A DNA stretch of 64,000 nt from Streptomyces sp. S465. GTDB taxonomy: Bacteria; Actinomycetota; Actinomycetes; Streptomycetales; Streptomycetaceae. The stretch lies in NCBI RefSeq assembly GCF_026898115.1, contig NZ_CP114036.1, positions 4,830,001-4,894,000 on the forward strand, written 5' to 3'. The notes beneath the pieces are model-generated. The model was not told the DNA's origin. It did no database searches and was given only the letters and a program-made list of their open reading frames with translations. The first letter of the stretch is position 1. The number at the start of each line of letters is the position of its first letter. Of this stretch, positions 41,930-51,179 are shown piece after piece. A program made the position numbers and the translations under genes.

Positions 41930-43527
41930 CCGGACCGCGCCCTGAGCGCGAGGGCGCTGCCCATGGCGCCCGGGAGCCCGGCCCGTACGCGCCATACGGT
42001 CCTCACCAGCCGCCTGGCGCCCATGGCGGCCAGGGGAGACCGGACGCGTTCGGGGCGGCTGTGGAGGGCCTTCGCGCCCCGCTGGCCGACCCGCTGGCCG
42101 ATCCCCTGCCGGACCCCGCCCCGGCCGGGCCCACGGGGCGGGGCGTCGGCACCGCGTCGCTCGCCGTGCCGCCGCCCACCGGGCGCAGACGGCGCGCCCG
42201 CCCGGCCTCCGCCGGGCCGGAGGAGGCCGTTGAGGCGGCCAGACCGCCCACAGGGCGCCGACGCGCCCGCGCGGCCCCCTCGGGGCCCCCACACGCCGCC
42301 GAGCCGCCCGTACGCGCCCCGGAGACGCCGCCGGGAGTACGCGACGGCCAGGAGATGCCGGTACGTGCCCAGGGGGCGTCCGTACGCGTCCCGGAGACGC
42401 CCGTAAGATCCGCTGCTCGGACGCCTGCACCCTTCGCCGAGCCGTCCGCACGGGCCCCGGAGGTCGCCGAGACGGCCGTCCTGCCCCCGGTGACGGTCCC
42501 GGCCCATGAGACCCGTAAGGCCGGTGAGACTGGTAGGACCGGTGAGGCCGGTGAGACGGTCGCCCTGCGCGCCGTGGAGGCGCGGCCCGCGCCCGCCGAC
42601 CAGACCATGCCGCTCCGCAAGGTCGCGCCGGACCGGGACGGCGGCCCCAAGCCCCCGCCCGGCGGCCGGGCCGCCCGCCGTAAGGCCGCCAGGGGGGCCG
42701 GGAAGCGCGTCGGCAGACACGGCTCCCGGGCCAGGGGCGGTACGGCGGAGCCGGGTGCCGCGGGGACCGCCGGGGCCCCGCGGAGCGCCGGGGCCGACCG
42801 GCCCCGCACCCGTATGGAGGCCAAGCGCGCCGCGCGGGCGAGCAAGGACAGCCCCGGGGTGGTGGCGAGCCGGCTGATCGGCGAGCTGTTCATCACGTTC
42901 GGCGTGCTGATGCTGCTGTTCGTCACCTATCAGCTGTGGTGGACGAACATCCGTGCGCATCAGCAGGCGAACGGCGCCGCGAACAACCTCCAGAAGAAGT
43001 GGGACGAGAACGGCGGTGACGACCGCGACCCGGGTGTCTTCTCCCCCGGGCAGGGGTTCGCGATCATCTACATCCCCAAGCTGGACGTGAAGGCGCCGAT
43101 CGCCGAGGGCATCGACAAGCACAGGGTCCTCGACCGCGGCATGGTCGGCCACTACGGCAAGAGCCCCCTGAAGACCGCGATGCCGTGGGACAAGAAGGGC
43201 AACTTCGCGCTCGCCGGGCACCGCAACACCCATGGCGAGCCGTTCCGCTACATCAACCGGCTCAAGCCCGGCGACAAGATCGTCGTCGAGACGCAGAACC
43301 GGTACTACACCTATGAGATGAGCAGCATCCTGCCGCAGACGCCGCCGTCCAACACGGGCGTCATCAAGCCGGTGCCGCCCGGCTCCGGCTTTACCAAACC
43401 GGGCCGCTACATCACGCTGACCACCTGCACCCCGGAGTTCACCAGCACCTACCGGATGATCGTCTGGGGCAAGATGGTCGAGGAGCGGCCGCGTAGCGAG
43501 GGAAAGCCGGACGCGCTGGTCGAGTGA
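41926..43527 (+). CDS. Class E sortase with long disordered N-terminus (second of three)
   Basis: This 533-residue protein has about 310 residues of Pro/Ala/Arg/Gly-rich cytoplasmic sequence, a transmembrane helix (about 324-345, LFITFGVLMLLFVTYQLWW) and a sortase domain. Catalytic His432 lies in FALAGHRNTHGEPF, Cys501 in ITLTTCTPEF and the arginine in TYRMIVWGKM. The N-terminal extension is much longer than in the other two sortases and contains several degenerate ETP/AxEP repeats. The start GTG overlaps the amidotransferase stop. It is probably a counterpart of SrtE1, which also has an extended N-terminus, but that is inference. Confidence 0.9.
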   Translation: MTGPRPEREGAAHGAREPGPYAPYGPHQPPGAHGGQGRPDAFGAAVEGLRAPLADPLADPLPDPAPAGPTGRGVGTASLAVPPPTGRRRRARPASAGPEEAVEAARPPTGRRRARAAPSGPPHAAEPPVRAPETPPGVRDGQEMPVRAQGASVRVPETPVRSAARTPAPFAEPSARAPEVAETAVLPPVTVPAHETRKAGETGRTGEAGETVALRAVEARPAPADQTMPLRKVAPDRDGGPKPPPGGRAARRKAARGAGKRVGRHGSRARGGTAEPGAAGTAGAPRSAGADRPRTRMEAKRAARASKDSPGVVASRLIGELFITFGVLMLLFVTYQLWWTNIRAHQQANGAANNLQKKWDENGGDDRDPGVFSPGQGFAIIYIPKLDVKAPIAEGIDKHRVLDRGMVGHYGKSPLKTAMPWDKKGNFALAGHRNTHGEPFRYINRLKPGDKIVVETQNRYYTYEMSSILPQTPPSNTGVIKPVPPGSGFTKPGRYITLTTCTPEFTSTYRMIVWGKMVEERPRSEGKPDALVE

Positions 43528-43567
43528 GCGGGAACAGCCGGAACACCAGAAAAAGGGGTACCACGCG

Positions 43568-44308
43568 GTGGCACGGACCGACCACGACGAACGACAGGAC
43601 CGGCACCCCGGCCCGCCCGCAACGCCCAGCTCCCGTCCCCGCCGCGGGCGGGTGGCCGCGGCCATAGGCATCTTCGGCGAGTTGCTGATCACCGCGGGGA
43701 TCATCCTCGGCCTGTTCGTCGTCTACTCGCTGTGGTGGACCAACGTCCTGGCCGACCGTGAGGCGAAGAAGCAGGGCGACCGGGTGCGCAAGCACTGGTC
43801 GCAGCAGGGGCCGGGTTCGCTCGACACCAAGGACGGCATCGGGTTCCTGCACGTACCGGCCATGCACAACGGCGAGGTGCTGGTCAAGAAGGGCACCAGC
43901 ACCGAGACCCTCAACGACGGCGTCGCCGGCTACTACACCAAGCCGGTCAAGTCCGCGATGCCGTGGGACGAGAAGGGCAACTTCAGCCTGGCCGCGCACC
44001 GGGACGGGCACGGCGCGAAGTTCCACAACATCGACAAGGTCCACGACGGCGACGCGGTGGTCTTCGAGACCCGCGACACCTGGTACGTCTACAAGGTCTA
44101 CGCGACGCTGCCGGAGACCTCCAAGTACAACGTGGACGTGCTGAAGGCGGTCCCGAAGGAGTCCGGGAAGAAGAAGCCGGGCCGCTACATCACGCTCTCG
44201 ACGTGCACCCCCGTCTACACCTCCCGCCACCGCTACATCGTCTGGGGCGAACTGGAGCGCACCGAGAAGGTCGACGCGGACCGCACGCTCCCCAAGGAGC
44301 TGCGTTAG
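43568..44308 (+). CDS. Class E sortase (third of three)
   Basis: This 246-residue sortase has a short polar N-terminus, one helix (about 38-58, LLITAGIILGLFVVYSLWW) and the catalytic residues His144 in FSLAAHRDGHG, Cys213 in ITLSTCTPVY and Arg in SRHRYIVWGEL. The motif before the cysteine is TLST rather than TLTT, and the His motif is AAH rather than AGH, so this copy is the most diverged of the three. It starts with GTG, 41 bases after the second sortase, in the same operon. A strong terminator follows. Confidence 0.92.
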   Translation: MARTDHDERQDRHPGPPATPSSRPRRGRVAAAIGIFGELLITAGIILGLFVVYSLWWTNVLADREAKKQGDRVRKHWSQQGPGSLDTKDGIGFLHVPAMHNGEVLVKKGTSTETLNDGVAGYYTKPVKSAMPWDEKGNFSLAAHRDGHGAKFHNIDKVHDGDAVVFETRDTWYVYKVYATLPETSKYNVDVLKAVPKESGKKKPGRYITLSTCTPVYTSRHRYIVWGELERTEKVDADRTLPKELR

Positions 44309-44347
44309 CGGCGGCTCCCCCCCCCGGAGCGCCCAGCGGGCACGGAT

Positions 44348-44395
44348 ACGGGGAAGCCCCCGGCACCCATCTCCGAGTGCCGGGGGCTTCCCCGT
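44348..44395. terminator. Terminator between sortase and pknB
   Basis: A perfect 19-bp stem (44348-44366 with 44377-44395) with a 10-base loop separates the rightward sortase operon from the leftward pknB gene and can stop both. Confidence 0.88.
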
Positions 44396-44427
44396 GCTAC
44401 AGGGCCCCTCCGGGGGCCGGTGGCGGA

Positions 44428-46449
44428 TCAGCCGAGGGAGTCGAGGCCGCTTTGGCCGCCGAAGATGTTTCCGCCGTTCCCACCGCCACCGTTGCCGTTC
44501 CCGCCCTGCCCGGCGACCGTGATGAGGTTCACGGACTGACCCTTGGGCACCTGGGTGCCCGCACCGGGCTGGCTGGCCACCACGGTGGCGTTGTCGTCCT
44601 GCGGACCGGCGATGTTGCCCACGTTGAGGCCCGCGTCCTGGAGCGCCTTCTTGGCGTCCTTGAGGGACTGGCCGCCCAGGTTGGGCACCTGTGCGTTCTC
44701 CTGCTGCTCGGGGGCCTTGGCGACGGTCAGCGTGACCGTCGAACCGGGCAGGACCTCCTGGCCGCCCTTGGGCGTCTGGTCGGTGACCGTGCCGGCCTCG
44801 ACATCGCCGTTCTCGACCTCCTGCGTCTGGACCTTGAGGCCCTTGCCCTGGAGGGACGAGGTGGCGTCCTCGACCTTCTGCGTGGTCACGTCCGGGACGA
44901 CCACCTTCTCCTGCGCCTCGGCGACGGTCAGAGTGATCGTGGAGCCCTTCGCGACCTTCTTACCGCCCTTCGGGTCCTGGTCGATCACCTTGCCGGCGGT
45001 CTGGTCGGACTGCTGGGTCTTCTGCTCGACCTGGAAGCCCTTGGACTCCAGCTGCGACTTGGCCGTCTCGTACTGCACGTTCAGGACGTCGGGCACCTCG
45101 ACCTTGGCCGCGGGCTTGGGGCCCTTGGACATGGTCAGCTCGACCGTGCCGTACCGCTCGATCTCGCCGCCGCCCTCGGGGTTCTGCTCGCAGACGGTGT
45201 TCTTCTCCGCGTCGGCGCAGAACTTGGAGCCGACGTTCTTGACCTTGAAGTCGCCGTTCTCCCCCTGGTTCTTGGCCTCGGCCAACGACTTGCCGACCAG
45301 GTTGGGCACCTGGACCGTGCCGTCGTTGTTCCCGCCCCCGAACAGCGACTTCCCGATGAAGATCGCACCGACCAGCACCAGTATCCCGGCGAGGATCAGC
45401 AGGATCGTCGAGAGATTGCCCTTCTTCCCGGAGCGTCCCCGTCCGCGGTCCGGCCGCTCGTCGTAGCCGAAGCCGCCGTCGTCCTCGCGCATCGGGGGGA
45501 GCATCGAGGTCTGCGCCCCGGCGCCGCCGTCCTGCGGGCGCAGCATCGTGGTGGGCTGGTCGTCGGCGCCGTAGCCGACCGCGCCCAGCGCGGCGGTGGC
45601 GGCGACCGGCTGGCCCTCCAGGGCCGCCTCGATGTCGGCGCGCATCTCATCGGCCGACTGATAGCGGTAGTCGGGGTCCTTGACCAGGGCCCGCAGGACG
45701 ATGGCGTCCATCTCCGGGGTGATCTCGGGGTCGTACGTGCTCGGCGGCTGCGGTTCCTCCCGCACGTGCTGATAGGCGACGGCCACCGGGGAGTCGCCCA
45801 CGAACGGCGGCCTTACGGTCAGCAGCTCGTAGAGCAGACAGCCGGTGGAGTACAGGTCGCTGCGCGCGTCGACGGTCTCGCCCTTGGCCTGCTCGGGGGA
45901 GAGGTACTGCGCGGTGCCGATGACGGCGGCCGTCTGCGTCATGGTCATACCGGCATCGCCCATGGCCCGCGCGATGCCGAAGTCCATCACCTTGACCTGG
46001 CCGCTGCGCGTGAGCATGACGTTGGCCGGTTTGATGTCCCGGTGGACGATGTTGTTGCGGTGTGAGTACTCGAGGGCCTGGAGGATGCCGGTGGTCATCT
46101 CCAGCGAGCGCTCCGGGAGCAGCTTTCTGCCCGAGTGAAGAAGCTCACGCAGGGTGGAGCCGTCGACGTACTCCATCACGATGTACGGAATCGAGACACC
46201 GTCGACGTAGTCCTCGCCGGTGTCGTAGACCGCGACGATCGCGGGATGGTTGAGCGAGGCGGCCGACTGGGCCTCTCGGCGGAACCGGGCCTGGAAGGAC
46301 GGGTCACGGGCGAGGTCCGCCCGCAGCGTCTTCACAGCGACAGTACGGCCGAGGCGGGTGTCGTGCGCGAGGTAGACCTCCGCCATCCCGCCGCGGCCGA
46401 GCACCGAGCCCAGCTCATACCGCCCGCCGAGGCGACGCGGCTCTTCCAT
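44428..46449 (-). CDS. pknB: Ser/Thr protein kinase PknB with four PASTA domains
   Basis: This 673-residue receptor kinase senses peptidoglycan fragments or lipid II and controls growth and division. Kinase residues 10-275 include Lys40 in VAVKTL, the catalytic loop HRDIKPAN with Asp138, and DFG. The glycine-rich loop is LGRGGMAEV. A transmembrane helix (about 343-365, ILLILAGILVLVGAIFIG) is followed by four extracellular PASTA repeats. The first has two cysteines (KFCADAEKNTVC) that may form a disulfide. A Gly/Asn tail ends the protein. ATG 46449 follows a GGAG site and begins MEEPRRLGGRYELG. Neighbours PbpA, RodA, PP2C and two FHA proteins are the classic PknB circuit. PknA of mycobacteria is absent here. 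Confidence 0.97.
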   Translation of the reverse strand: MEEPRRLGGRYELGSVLGRGGMAEVYLAHDTRLGRTVAVKTLRADLARDPSFQARFRREAQSAASLNHPAIVAVYDTGEDYVDGVSIPYIVMEYVDGSTLRELLHSGRKLLPERSLEMTTGILQALEYSHRNNIVHRDIKPANVMLTRSGQVKVMDFGIARAMGDAGMTMTQTAAVIGTAQYLSPEQAKGETVDARSDLYSTGCLLYELLTVRPPFVGDSPVAVAYQHVREEPQPPSTYDPEITPEMDAIVLRALVKDPDYRYQSADEMRADIEAALEGQPVAATAALGAVGYGADDQPTTMLRPQDGGAGAQTSMLPPMREDDGGFGYDERPDRGRGRSGKKGNLSTILLILAGILVLVGAIFIGKSLFGGGNNDGTVQVPNLVGKSLAEAKNQGENGDFKVKNVGSKFCADAEKNTVCEQNPEGGGEIERYGTVELTMSKGPKPAAKVEVPDVLNVQYETAKSQLESKGFQVEQKTQQSDQTAGKVIDQDPKGGKKVAKGSTITLTVAEAQEKVVVPDVTTQKVEDATSSLQGKGLKVQTQEVENGDVEAGTVTDQTPKGGQEVLPGSTVTLTVAKAPEQQENAQVPNLGGQSLKDAKKALQDAGLNVGNIAGPQDDNATVVASQPGAGTQVPKGQSVNLITVAGQGGNGNGGGGNGGNIFGGQSGLDSLG

Positions 46450-46616
46450 AGCTACTCCAGCCCTCTTCCGTGGTTCCCGGCCGCACCTGTGGGGGCCGGT
46501 GAAGTGCTGCTCGGGCATACCGTACCCGGCACGTCTTACGGGACCTGGCCTCAGCCGCTACTTGATACCGGACCGGTACGGCGACGTGCGGGATTGATAT
46601 CCGGACGTGACGGGCC

Positions 46617-48089
46617 TCACTTGTCGCGCTCGGTGTCCAGGACGGCCTGCATCACGCTCTTGGCGATCGGCGCGGCCAGCTTGCCACCGGCGATGTCGCC
46701 GCGGAGGGTGTCGGACCCCTCGATGACGACCGCGACCGCGACCGGGGAGCCGTCGTCCCCCTTGGCGTAGGAGATGAACCACGCGTAGGGGTTCTTGCTG
46801 TTGGCGACGCCGTGCTGCGCGGTACCGGTCTTGCCGCCGACCGTGACGCCCGGGATCTGGGCGCTGGTGCCGGTGCCCTCCTTGACCACGGTCTCCATCA
46901 TGTCCTGGAGCTTGTGGGCGTTCTCCGCGCTGACCGGCTGGCTCATCTCCTCCGGGCTGGTCTGCTCGATGGTGTTGAGGTTGGGGGCGCGCAGCGAGTC
47001 GACCATGTACGGCTTCATCAGCTTGCCGTCGTTGGCGACCGCGGCGGCGACCATCGCCATCTGGAGCGGGGTGGCCCGGGTGTCGAACTGGCCGATGGCC
47101 GACATCGCGTTGCCCGGCCGGTCCATGTCCTTGGGGTAGACGCTGGCGTAGGCGCGGACGGGGGTGTCGACCGTCTCGTTGAAGCCGAACTTCTCGGCCT
47201 GCTCCCGCATCTTGTCCTCGCCGAGGTCGTCACCGAGCTTGCCGAAGACCGTGTTGCAGGAGTAGCGGAGCGCCTGCCGCAGCGAAGCGTTCTCGCAGGG
47301 GATGTTCCCCTCGTTGGGCAGGGGCTTGACGGACAGCGGGAGCTTCCAGGGGTCCGGGGAGTCCGTCGGGGCGTCGATGTCGGTGTACTTGCCGTTCTCC
47401 AGCGCGGCCGCGGCGGTGACGACCTTGAAGGTCGAGCCGGGCGGGTAGGTCTGACGGAGCGCCCGGTTGAGCATCGGGTCGTCCTTGTCGTTCTTCGGCA
47501 GGAGCGCGTTCCACGCCTTCTCGTCCTTGGTGGACCCGCCCGCGAACGTGGAGGGGTCGTAGCTCGGGGTCGAGGCGAGGGCGAGGATCTTGCCGGTGCG
47601 CGGGTCGAGCGCGGCGACGGCGCCCTTCTTGTCGCCGAGGCCCTTGAACGCGGCCTCCTGGGCCTTGCCGTTCAGGGTGGTGATGACGTCGCCGCCCTTC
47701 TGCTTCTTGCCGGTGATCATGTCGATCGTCCGGTTGAAGAAGAGGCGGTCGTCGTTGCCCGTGAGGATGCCGTCTTCGATCTTCTCGATCTGGTTGGCGT
47801 CGAAGGCCTGCGAGGCGTACCCGGTGACCGGCGCCCACATGGGGCCGTTCTTGTAGGTGCGCTTGTACTTGAAGTCGGTGCCGTTGGTCTCGACGGATCC
47901 GGTGATCGGCTGGCCGTCGACGATGATGTTGCCGCGCGGCTGGCTGTAACGGGCGATCAGGACGCGGCGGTTCTTGTCGTGGTTCTTCAGCTCGTCGGCC
48001 TGGACGTACTGGATCCAGTTGTCCCGCAGCAGCAGGGCGAAGACGAGGAGCCCGCAGAAGATCGCGATTCGGCGCAGGGGCTTGTTCAC
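46617..48089 (-). CDS. pbpA: Penicillin-binding protein PbpA (class B transpeptidase)
   Basis: This 490-residue monofunctional transpeptidase cross-links peptidoglycan with the glycosyltransferase RodA next to it. It has an N-terminal membrane helix (about 7-23, IAIFCGLLVFALLLRDN). The catalytic Ser219 lies in GSTFK, the second motif is SCN in YSCNTVFG, and the third is KTG in GGKTGTAQHG. The PBP dimer-like region occupies about 50-160. The start GTG overlaps the RodA stop (GTGA). A 166-bp gap separates it from pknB. The Streptomyces homologue is known as pbpA of the pknB cluster. Confidence 0.95.
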   Translation of the reverse strand: MNKPLRRIAIFCGLLVFALLLRDNWIQYVQADELKNHDKNRRVLIARYSQPRGNIIVDGQPITGSVETNGTDFKYKRTYKNGPMWAPVTGYASQAFDANQIEKIEDGILTGNDDRLFFNRTIDMITGKKQKGGDVITTLNGKAQEAAFKGLGDKKGAVAALDPRTGKILALASTPSYDPSTFAGGSTKDEKAWNALLPKNDKDDPMLNRALRQTYPPGSTFKVVTAAAALENGKYTDIDAPTDSPDPWKLPLSVKPLPNEGNIPCENASLRQALRYSCNTVFGKLGDDLGEDKMREQAEKFGFNETVDTPVRAYASVYPKDMDRPGNAMSAIGQFDTRATPLQMAMVAAAVANDGKLMKPYMVDSLRAPNLNTIEQTSPEEMSQPVSAENAHKLQDMMETVVKEGTGTSAQIPGVTVGGKTGTAQHGVANSKNPYAWFISYAKGDDGSPVAVAVVIEGSDTLRGDIAGGKLAAPIAKSVMQAVLDTERDK

Positions 48090-49498
48090 GGTCGGACCAC
48101 CTGGGTCATCTCGGCGTCTGTAGTGGGAGCGGGCGTCGGCGCCGGACGGCGCGCGGTGTCGCTGATCTTGATCAGGATGGCGACGAGTGCCCAGTTGGCG
48201 ATGACGGACGAACCACCCGACGCGATGAACGGCATGGTCATACCGGTCAGCGGGATGAGGCCCATCACACCGCCCGCGACGACGAAGACCTGGATGGCGA
48301 AGGCCGCGGACAGGCCGATGGCCAGCAGCTTGCCGAACGGGTCACGGGCCGCGAGGGCGGTGCGCACACCGCGCTCCACGATCAGGCCGTAGAGCAGCAG
48401 GATGCCCATGGTTCCGGCGAGCCCGAGCTCCTCGCCGACCGTGGCCAGGATGAAGTCGGAGTTGGCGGCGAAGCCGATGAGGTCGGAGTTGCCCTGGCCG
48501 AGGCCGGTGCCGAAGACACCGCCGGAGCCGAAGGCCATCAAGGCCTGGGCGATCTGGTCACTGCCGCCGGTCTTGAAGGCCGCGAAGGGGTCGAGCCAGG
48601 CGTCCACACGCTGCTGGACGTGCGGTTCGAAGGTCGCGACGCCGACCGCGCCGGCCGCGGACATCAGCAGACCGAAGACGATCCAGCTGGTGCGCTCGGT
48701 GGCGACGTACAGCATCACGACGAAGAGGCCGAAGAACAGCAGCGAGGTGCCCAGGTCGGTCTCGAAGACCAGGATGAGGATGCTCATCCCCCAGACCACC
48801 AGGATCGGGCCGAGGTCGCGGCCGCGCGGCAGGTACAGCCCCATGAAGCGGCGGCTGGCCAGCGCGAGCGCGTCCCGCTTGACCATCAGATAGCCGGAGA
48901 AGAACACGGCAATGATGATCTTGGCGAACTCACCGGGCTGGATGGAGAAGCCGCCGATGGTGATCCAGATGCGCGCGCCGAACCGGGCCGGGAAGAACAC
49001 CGGAAGGATCAGCAGGATCAGCGCCACCGCCATGGAGATGTAGGTGTAGCGCTGGAGCAGGCGGTGGTCCTTGAGCAGGATCAGGACGCCGACGAAGAGG
49101 GCGACACCCAGCGCCGAGTAGATCAGCTGGTTGGGGGCCGAGGGCGAGAAGACCTGGTTGATGCTCTCCGCCCGCTGGGCCAGCCGCTTGGACTGGTCCA
49201 GCCGCCAGATGAGCACCAGGCCCAGCCCGTTGAGGAGCGTGGCGATCGGCAGCAGCAGCGGATCCGCGTACGGCGCGAACTTCCGGACCACCAGATGGCC
49301 GACGCCGGCCAGCAGGCCGAGGCCGAGGCCGTAGCTGAGCATGCCGGAGGGCATCTCGTCGCTGAGCGCCAGGCCCGCGTTGGCGTAGGCGAAGACCGGA
49401 ATGATCACCGCGAAGGCCAGCATGGCCAGCTCGGTGTTCCGCCTGCTCGGTGGCCCGGCCGTACTGATCGTCGTCGTGTTGGTCGTACTACTGCTCAT
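48086..49498 (-). CDS. rodA: SEDS family peptidoglycan glycosyltransferase (FtsW/RodA/SpoVE type)
   Basis: This 470-residue polytopic protein polymerises lipid II. About 10-12 helices are visible, from ELAMLAFAVIIPVFAYANAG to ALVAILIKISD. Conserved SEDS stretches include FQPGEFAKI-like IQPGEFAKIIIAVFFSGYL, ERTSWIVFG and the late GEELGLAGTMGILLLY and PLTGMTMPFIASGGSS, where the catalytic-region glutamate and aspartate lie. ATG 49498 gives the natural polar N-terminus. The open frame back to 49942 is antisense overlap with the phosphatase and is rejected. It overlaps pbpA downstream. Context with PbpA and PknB favours RodA over FtsW. Confidence 0.94.
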   Translation of the reverse strand: MSSSTTNTTTISTAGPPSRRNTELAMLAFAVIIPVFAYANAGLALSDEMPSGMLSYGLGLGLLAGVGHLVVRKFAPYADPLLLPIATLLNGLGLVLIWRLDQSKRLAQRAESINQVFSPSAPNQLIYSALGVALFVGVLILLKDHRLLQRYTYISMAVALILLILPVFFPARFGARIWITIGGFSIQPGEFAKIIIAVFFSGYLMVKRDALALASRRFMGLYLPRGRDLGPILVVWGMSILILVFETDLGTSLLFFGLFVVMLYVATERTSWIVFGLLMSAAGAVGVATFEPHVQQRVDAWLDPFAAFKTGGSDQIAQALMAFGSGGVFGTGLGQGNSDLIGFAANSDFILATVGEELGLAGTMGILLLYGLIVERGVRTALAARDPFGKLLAIGLSAAFAIQVFVVAGGVMGLIPLTGMTMPFIASGGSSVIANWALVAILIKISDTARRPAPTPAPTTDAEMTQVVRP

Positions 49499-49520
49499 GG
49501 GTGGACGGCCCCTTACGGCT

Positions 49521-51104
49521 TCACTGCTGGGTGCTGCTGCACTGCGGGACCAACTTCTTCTCCTCCTCCGAGAGGGTGGGGCCGGGATGCGGAGTGGGAG
49601 TGGTCGTCGGCGTGGGCTTGGTCGTGGCCTTGGCGGCGAGCGGCCCGGTCTGCGTCTGCATGCTCTGGTCCCCCGGCTGGGTGCCGCCGCTCTGGGACGG
49701 GGAGGCGCTGCTGGAGGCCTTGCCCCCGGCGCTGCCGCCCTTGTCCTTGTCGCCGGTGAGGTCCTTCTGATCGTCCTCGGCCTTCTCCTGGGCCTCGGCC
49801 TTCTTGCAGGCGCTGGCGAGGGTGGCGAGGTCCTTGGTCTTGTCCTGGGCCTGGCCGAGACCGCTGACCGCGATGGTGTCCTCCACGCGGCCGCGCTGGT
49901 CGGCCGGGAGGTACTTGAGTTCGATCTCGCGGTGGTCCTCATGGACCTTGTTCAGCTTGATCCAGGCGAGGTCCTGGCTGATGCCCTGGTAGATCGCGAC
50001 ATGGTCGCCGTTGGAGCCCACGTAGTACTGCGTCTGGGTCCAGCGATAGCCGCCGTAGAGCCCGCCGCCGATCACGGCGAGGCCCAGCACGATGAAGAGT
50101 GACCGCTTGGCCCACGTCTTACGGCCGCTCTTCTTGCTGAAGTCCCCGTCGGCGTACGCCCCGAAGCTGCCCTGCGGACCCCCGATGGCCGGATCGCCGC
50201 TGCCGGGCGGTCCGAAGCCGCCCTGCGCGTCGCCCTGCTGCGGGACGGACCGGCCGAGCTCGGCGGCGCGGCCCGCGGGGGTGTGCGCGGCGCCGCCGTC
50301 CCCGAGGGGGACCTGGTTCTCGGCGACCGCGCCCACGATCACGGGGGTGTCGTTGAGCTGGGCGGCGAGGGTGTCGCCGCCGTCGACGTCGAGGACGTCG
50401 GCGACGATGCAGGTGATGTTGTCGGGACCGCCGCCGCGCAGGGCGAGCTGGATCAGCTCCTGCACGGTCTCATGGGGGCCCTGGTAGCTGGCGAGGGTCT
50501 CCTCGAGGGTCTGGTGGCTCACGACGCCGGACAGGCCGTCGGAGCAGATCAGATAGCGGTCGCCGGCCCGGACCTCGCGGATGGACAGATCGGGCTCGAC
50601 ATGGTCGCCGCTGCCCAGCGCGCGCATCAGCAGGGAGCGCTGCGGGTGGGTGCCCGCCTCCTCCTCGGTGATCCGGCCCTCGTCGACCAGGCGCTGCACC
50701 CAGGTGTGGTCCTGGGTGATCTGGGTGAGCACACCGTCACGCAGCAGATACGCGCGCGAGTCGCCGACGTGCACCAGACCGAGCCGCTGGCCGGTCCACA
50801 GCAGGGCGGTGAGCGTGGTGCCCATGCCCTCCAGCTGCGGGTCCTCCTCGACCATGACGCGCAGCTGCTCATTGGCCCGCTGCACGGCGCTGCCCAGGGA
50901 GGTCAGGATGTCCGAGCCCGGCACATCGTCGTCGAGCTGGACGAGGGTGGAGATCACCTCGGAGCTGGCGACCTCGCCGGCGGCCTGTCCACCCATGCCG
51001 TCGGCGATGGCGAGCAGCCGGGGACCGGCGTAACCGGAGTCCTCGTTGCCCTCCCGGATCATGCCCTTGTGCGATCCGGCCGCGAAACGCAGTGACAGAC
51101 TCAT
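49521..51104 (-). CDS. pstP: PP2C-type protein phosphatase (PstP-like)
   Basis: This 527-residue metal-dependent Ser/Thr phosphatase reverses PknB phosphorylation. The PP2C domain (1 to about 240) has the metal-binding motifs NEDSGYAG, ADGMGGQAAGE, GDSRAYLLRDG and SDGLSGVV. A Gly/Pro linker leads to one transmembrane helix (about 324-344, SLFIVLGLAVIGGGLYGGY). The extracellular domain of about 180 residues ends in Ser/Thr/Pro-rich sequence. ATG 51104 follows a GAGGTG site and gives MSLSLRFAAGSHKG, a standard PP2C start; a frame open to 51158 is rejected. It is encoded between rodA and fhaB. Confidence 0.95.
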   Translation of the reverse strand: MSLSLRFAAGSHKGMIREGNEDSGYAGPRLLAIADGMGGQAAGEVASSEVISTLVQLDDDVPGSDILTSLGSAVQRANEQLRVMVEEDPQLEGMGTTLTALLWTGQRLGLVHVGDSRAYLLRDGVLTQITQDHTWVQRLVDEGRITEEEAGTHPQRSLLMRALGSGDHVEPDLSIREVRAGDRYLICSDGLSGVVSHQTLEETLASYQGPHETVQELIQLALRGGGPDNITCIVADVLDVDGGDTLAAQLNDTPVIVGAVAENQVPLGDGGAAHTPAGRAAELGRSVPQQGDAQGGFGPPGSGDPAIGGPQGSFGAYADGDFSKKSGRKTWAKRSLFIVLGLAVIGGGLYGGYRWTQTQYYVGSNGDHVAIYQGISQDLAWIKLNKVHEDHREIELKYLPADQRGRVEDTIAVSGLGQAQDKTKDLATLASACKKAEAQEKAEDDQKDLTGDKDKGGSAGGKASSSASPSQSGGTQPGDQSMQTQTGPLAAKATTKPTPTTTPTPHPGPTLSEEEKKLVPQCSSTQQ

Positions 51105-51179
51105 GCGCACCTCGCCCGTCGGCTCCGGGTACAGCCCCTTGCCAACCACGCTGCCCACCCTCCGGTCGTCATGGTCCTA

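Noticed and set aside
49499..49942. Extended N-terminus of RodA.
   Set aside because: It is Arg/Pro/Ser-rich shadow sequence inside the phosphatase gene on the same strand.
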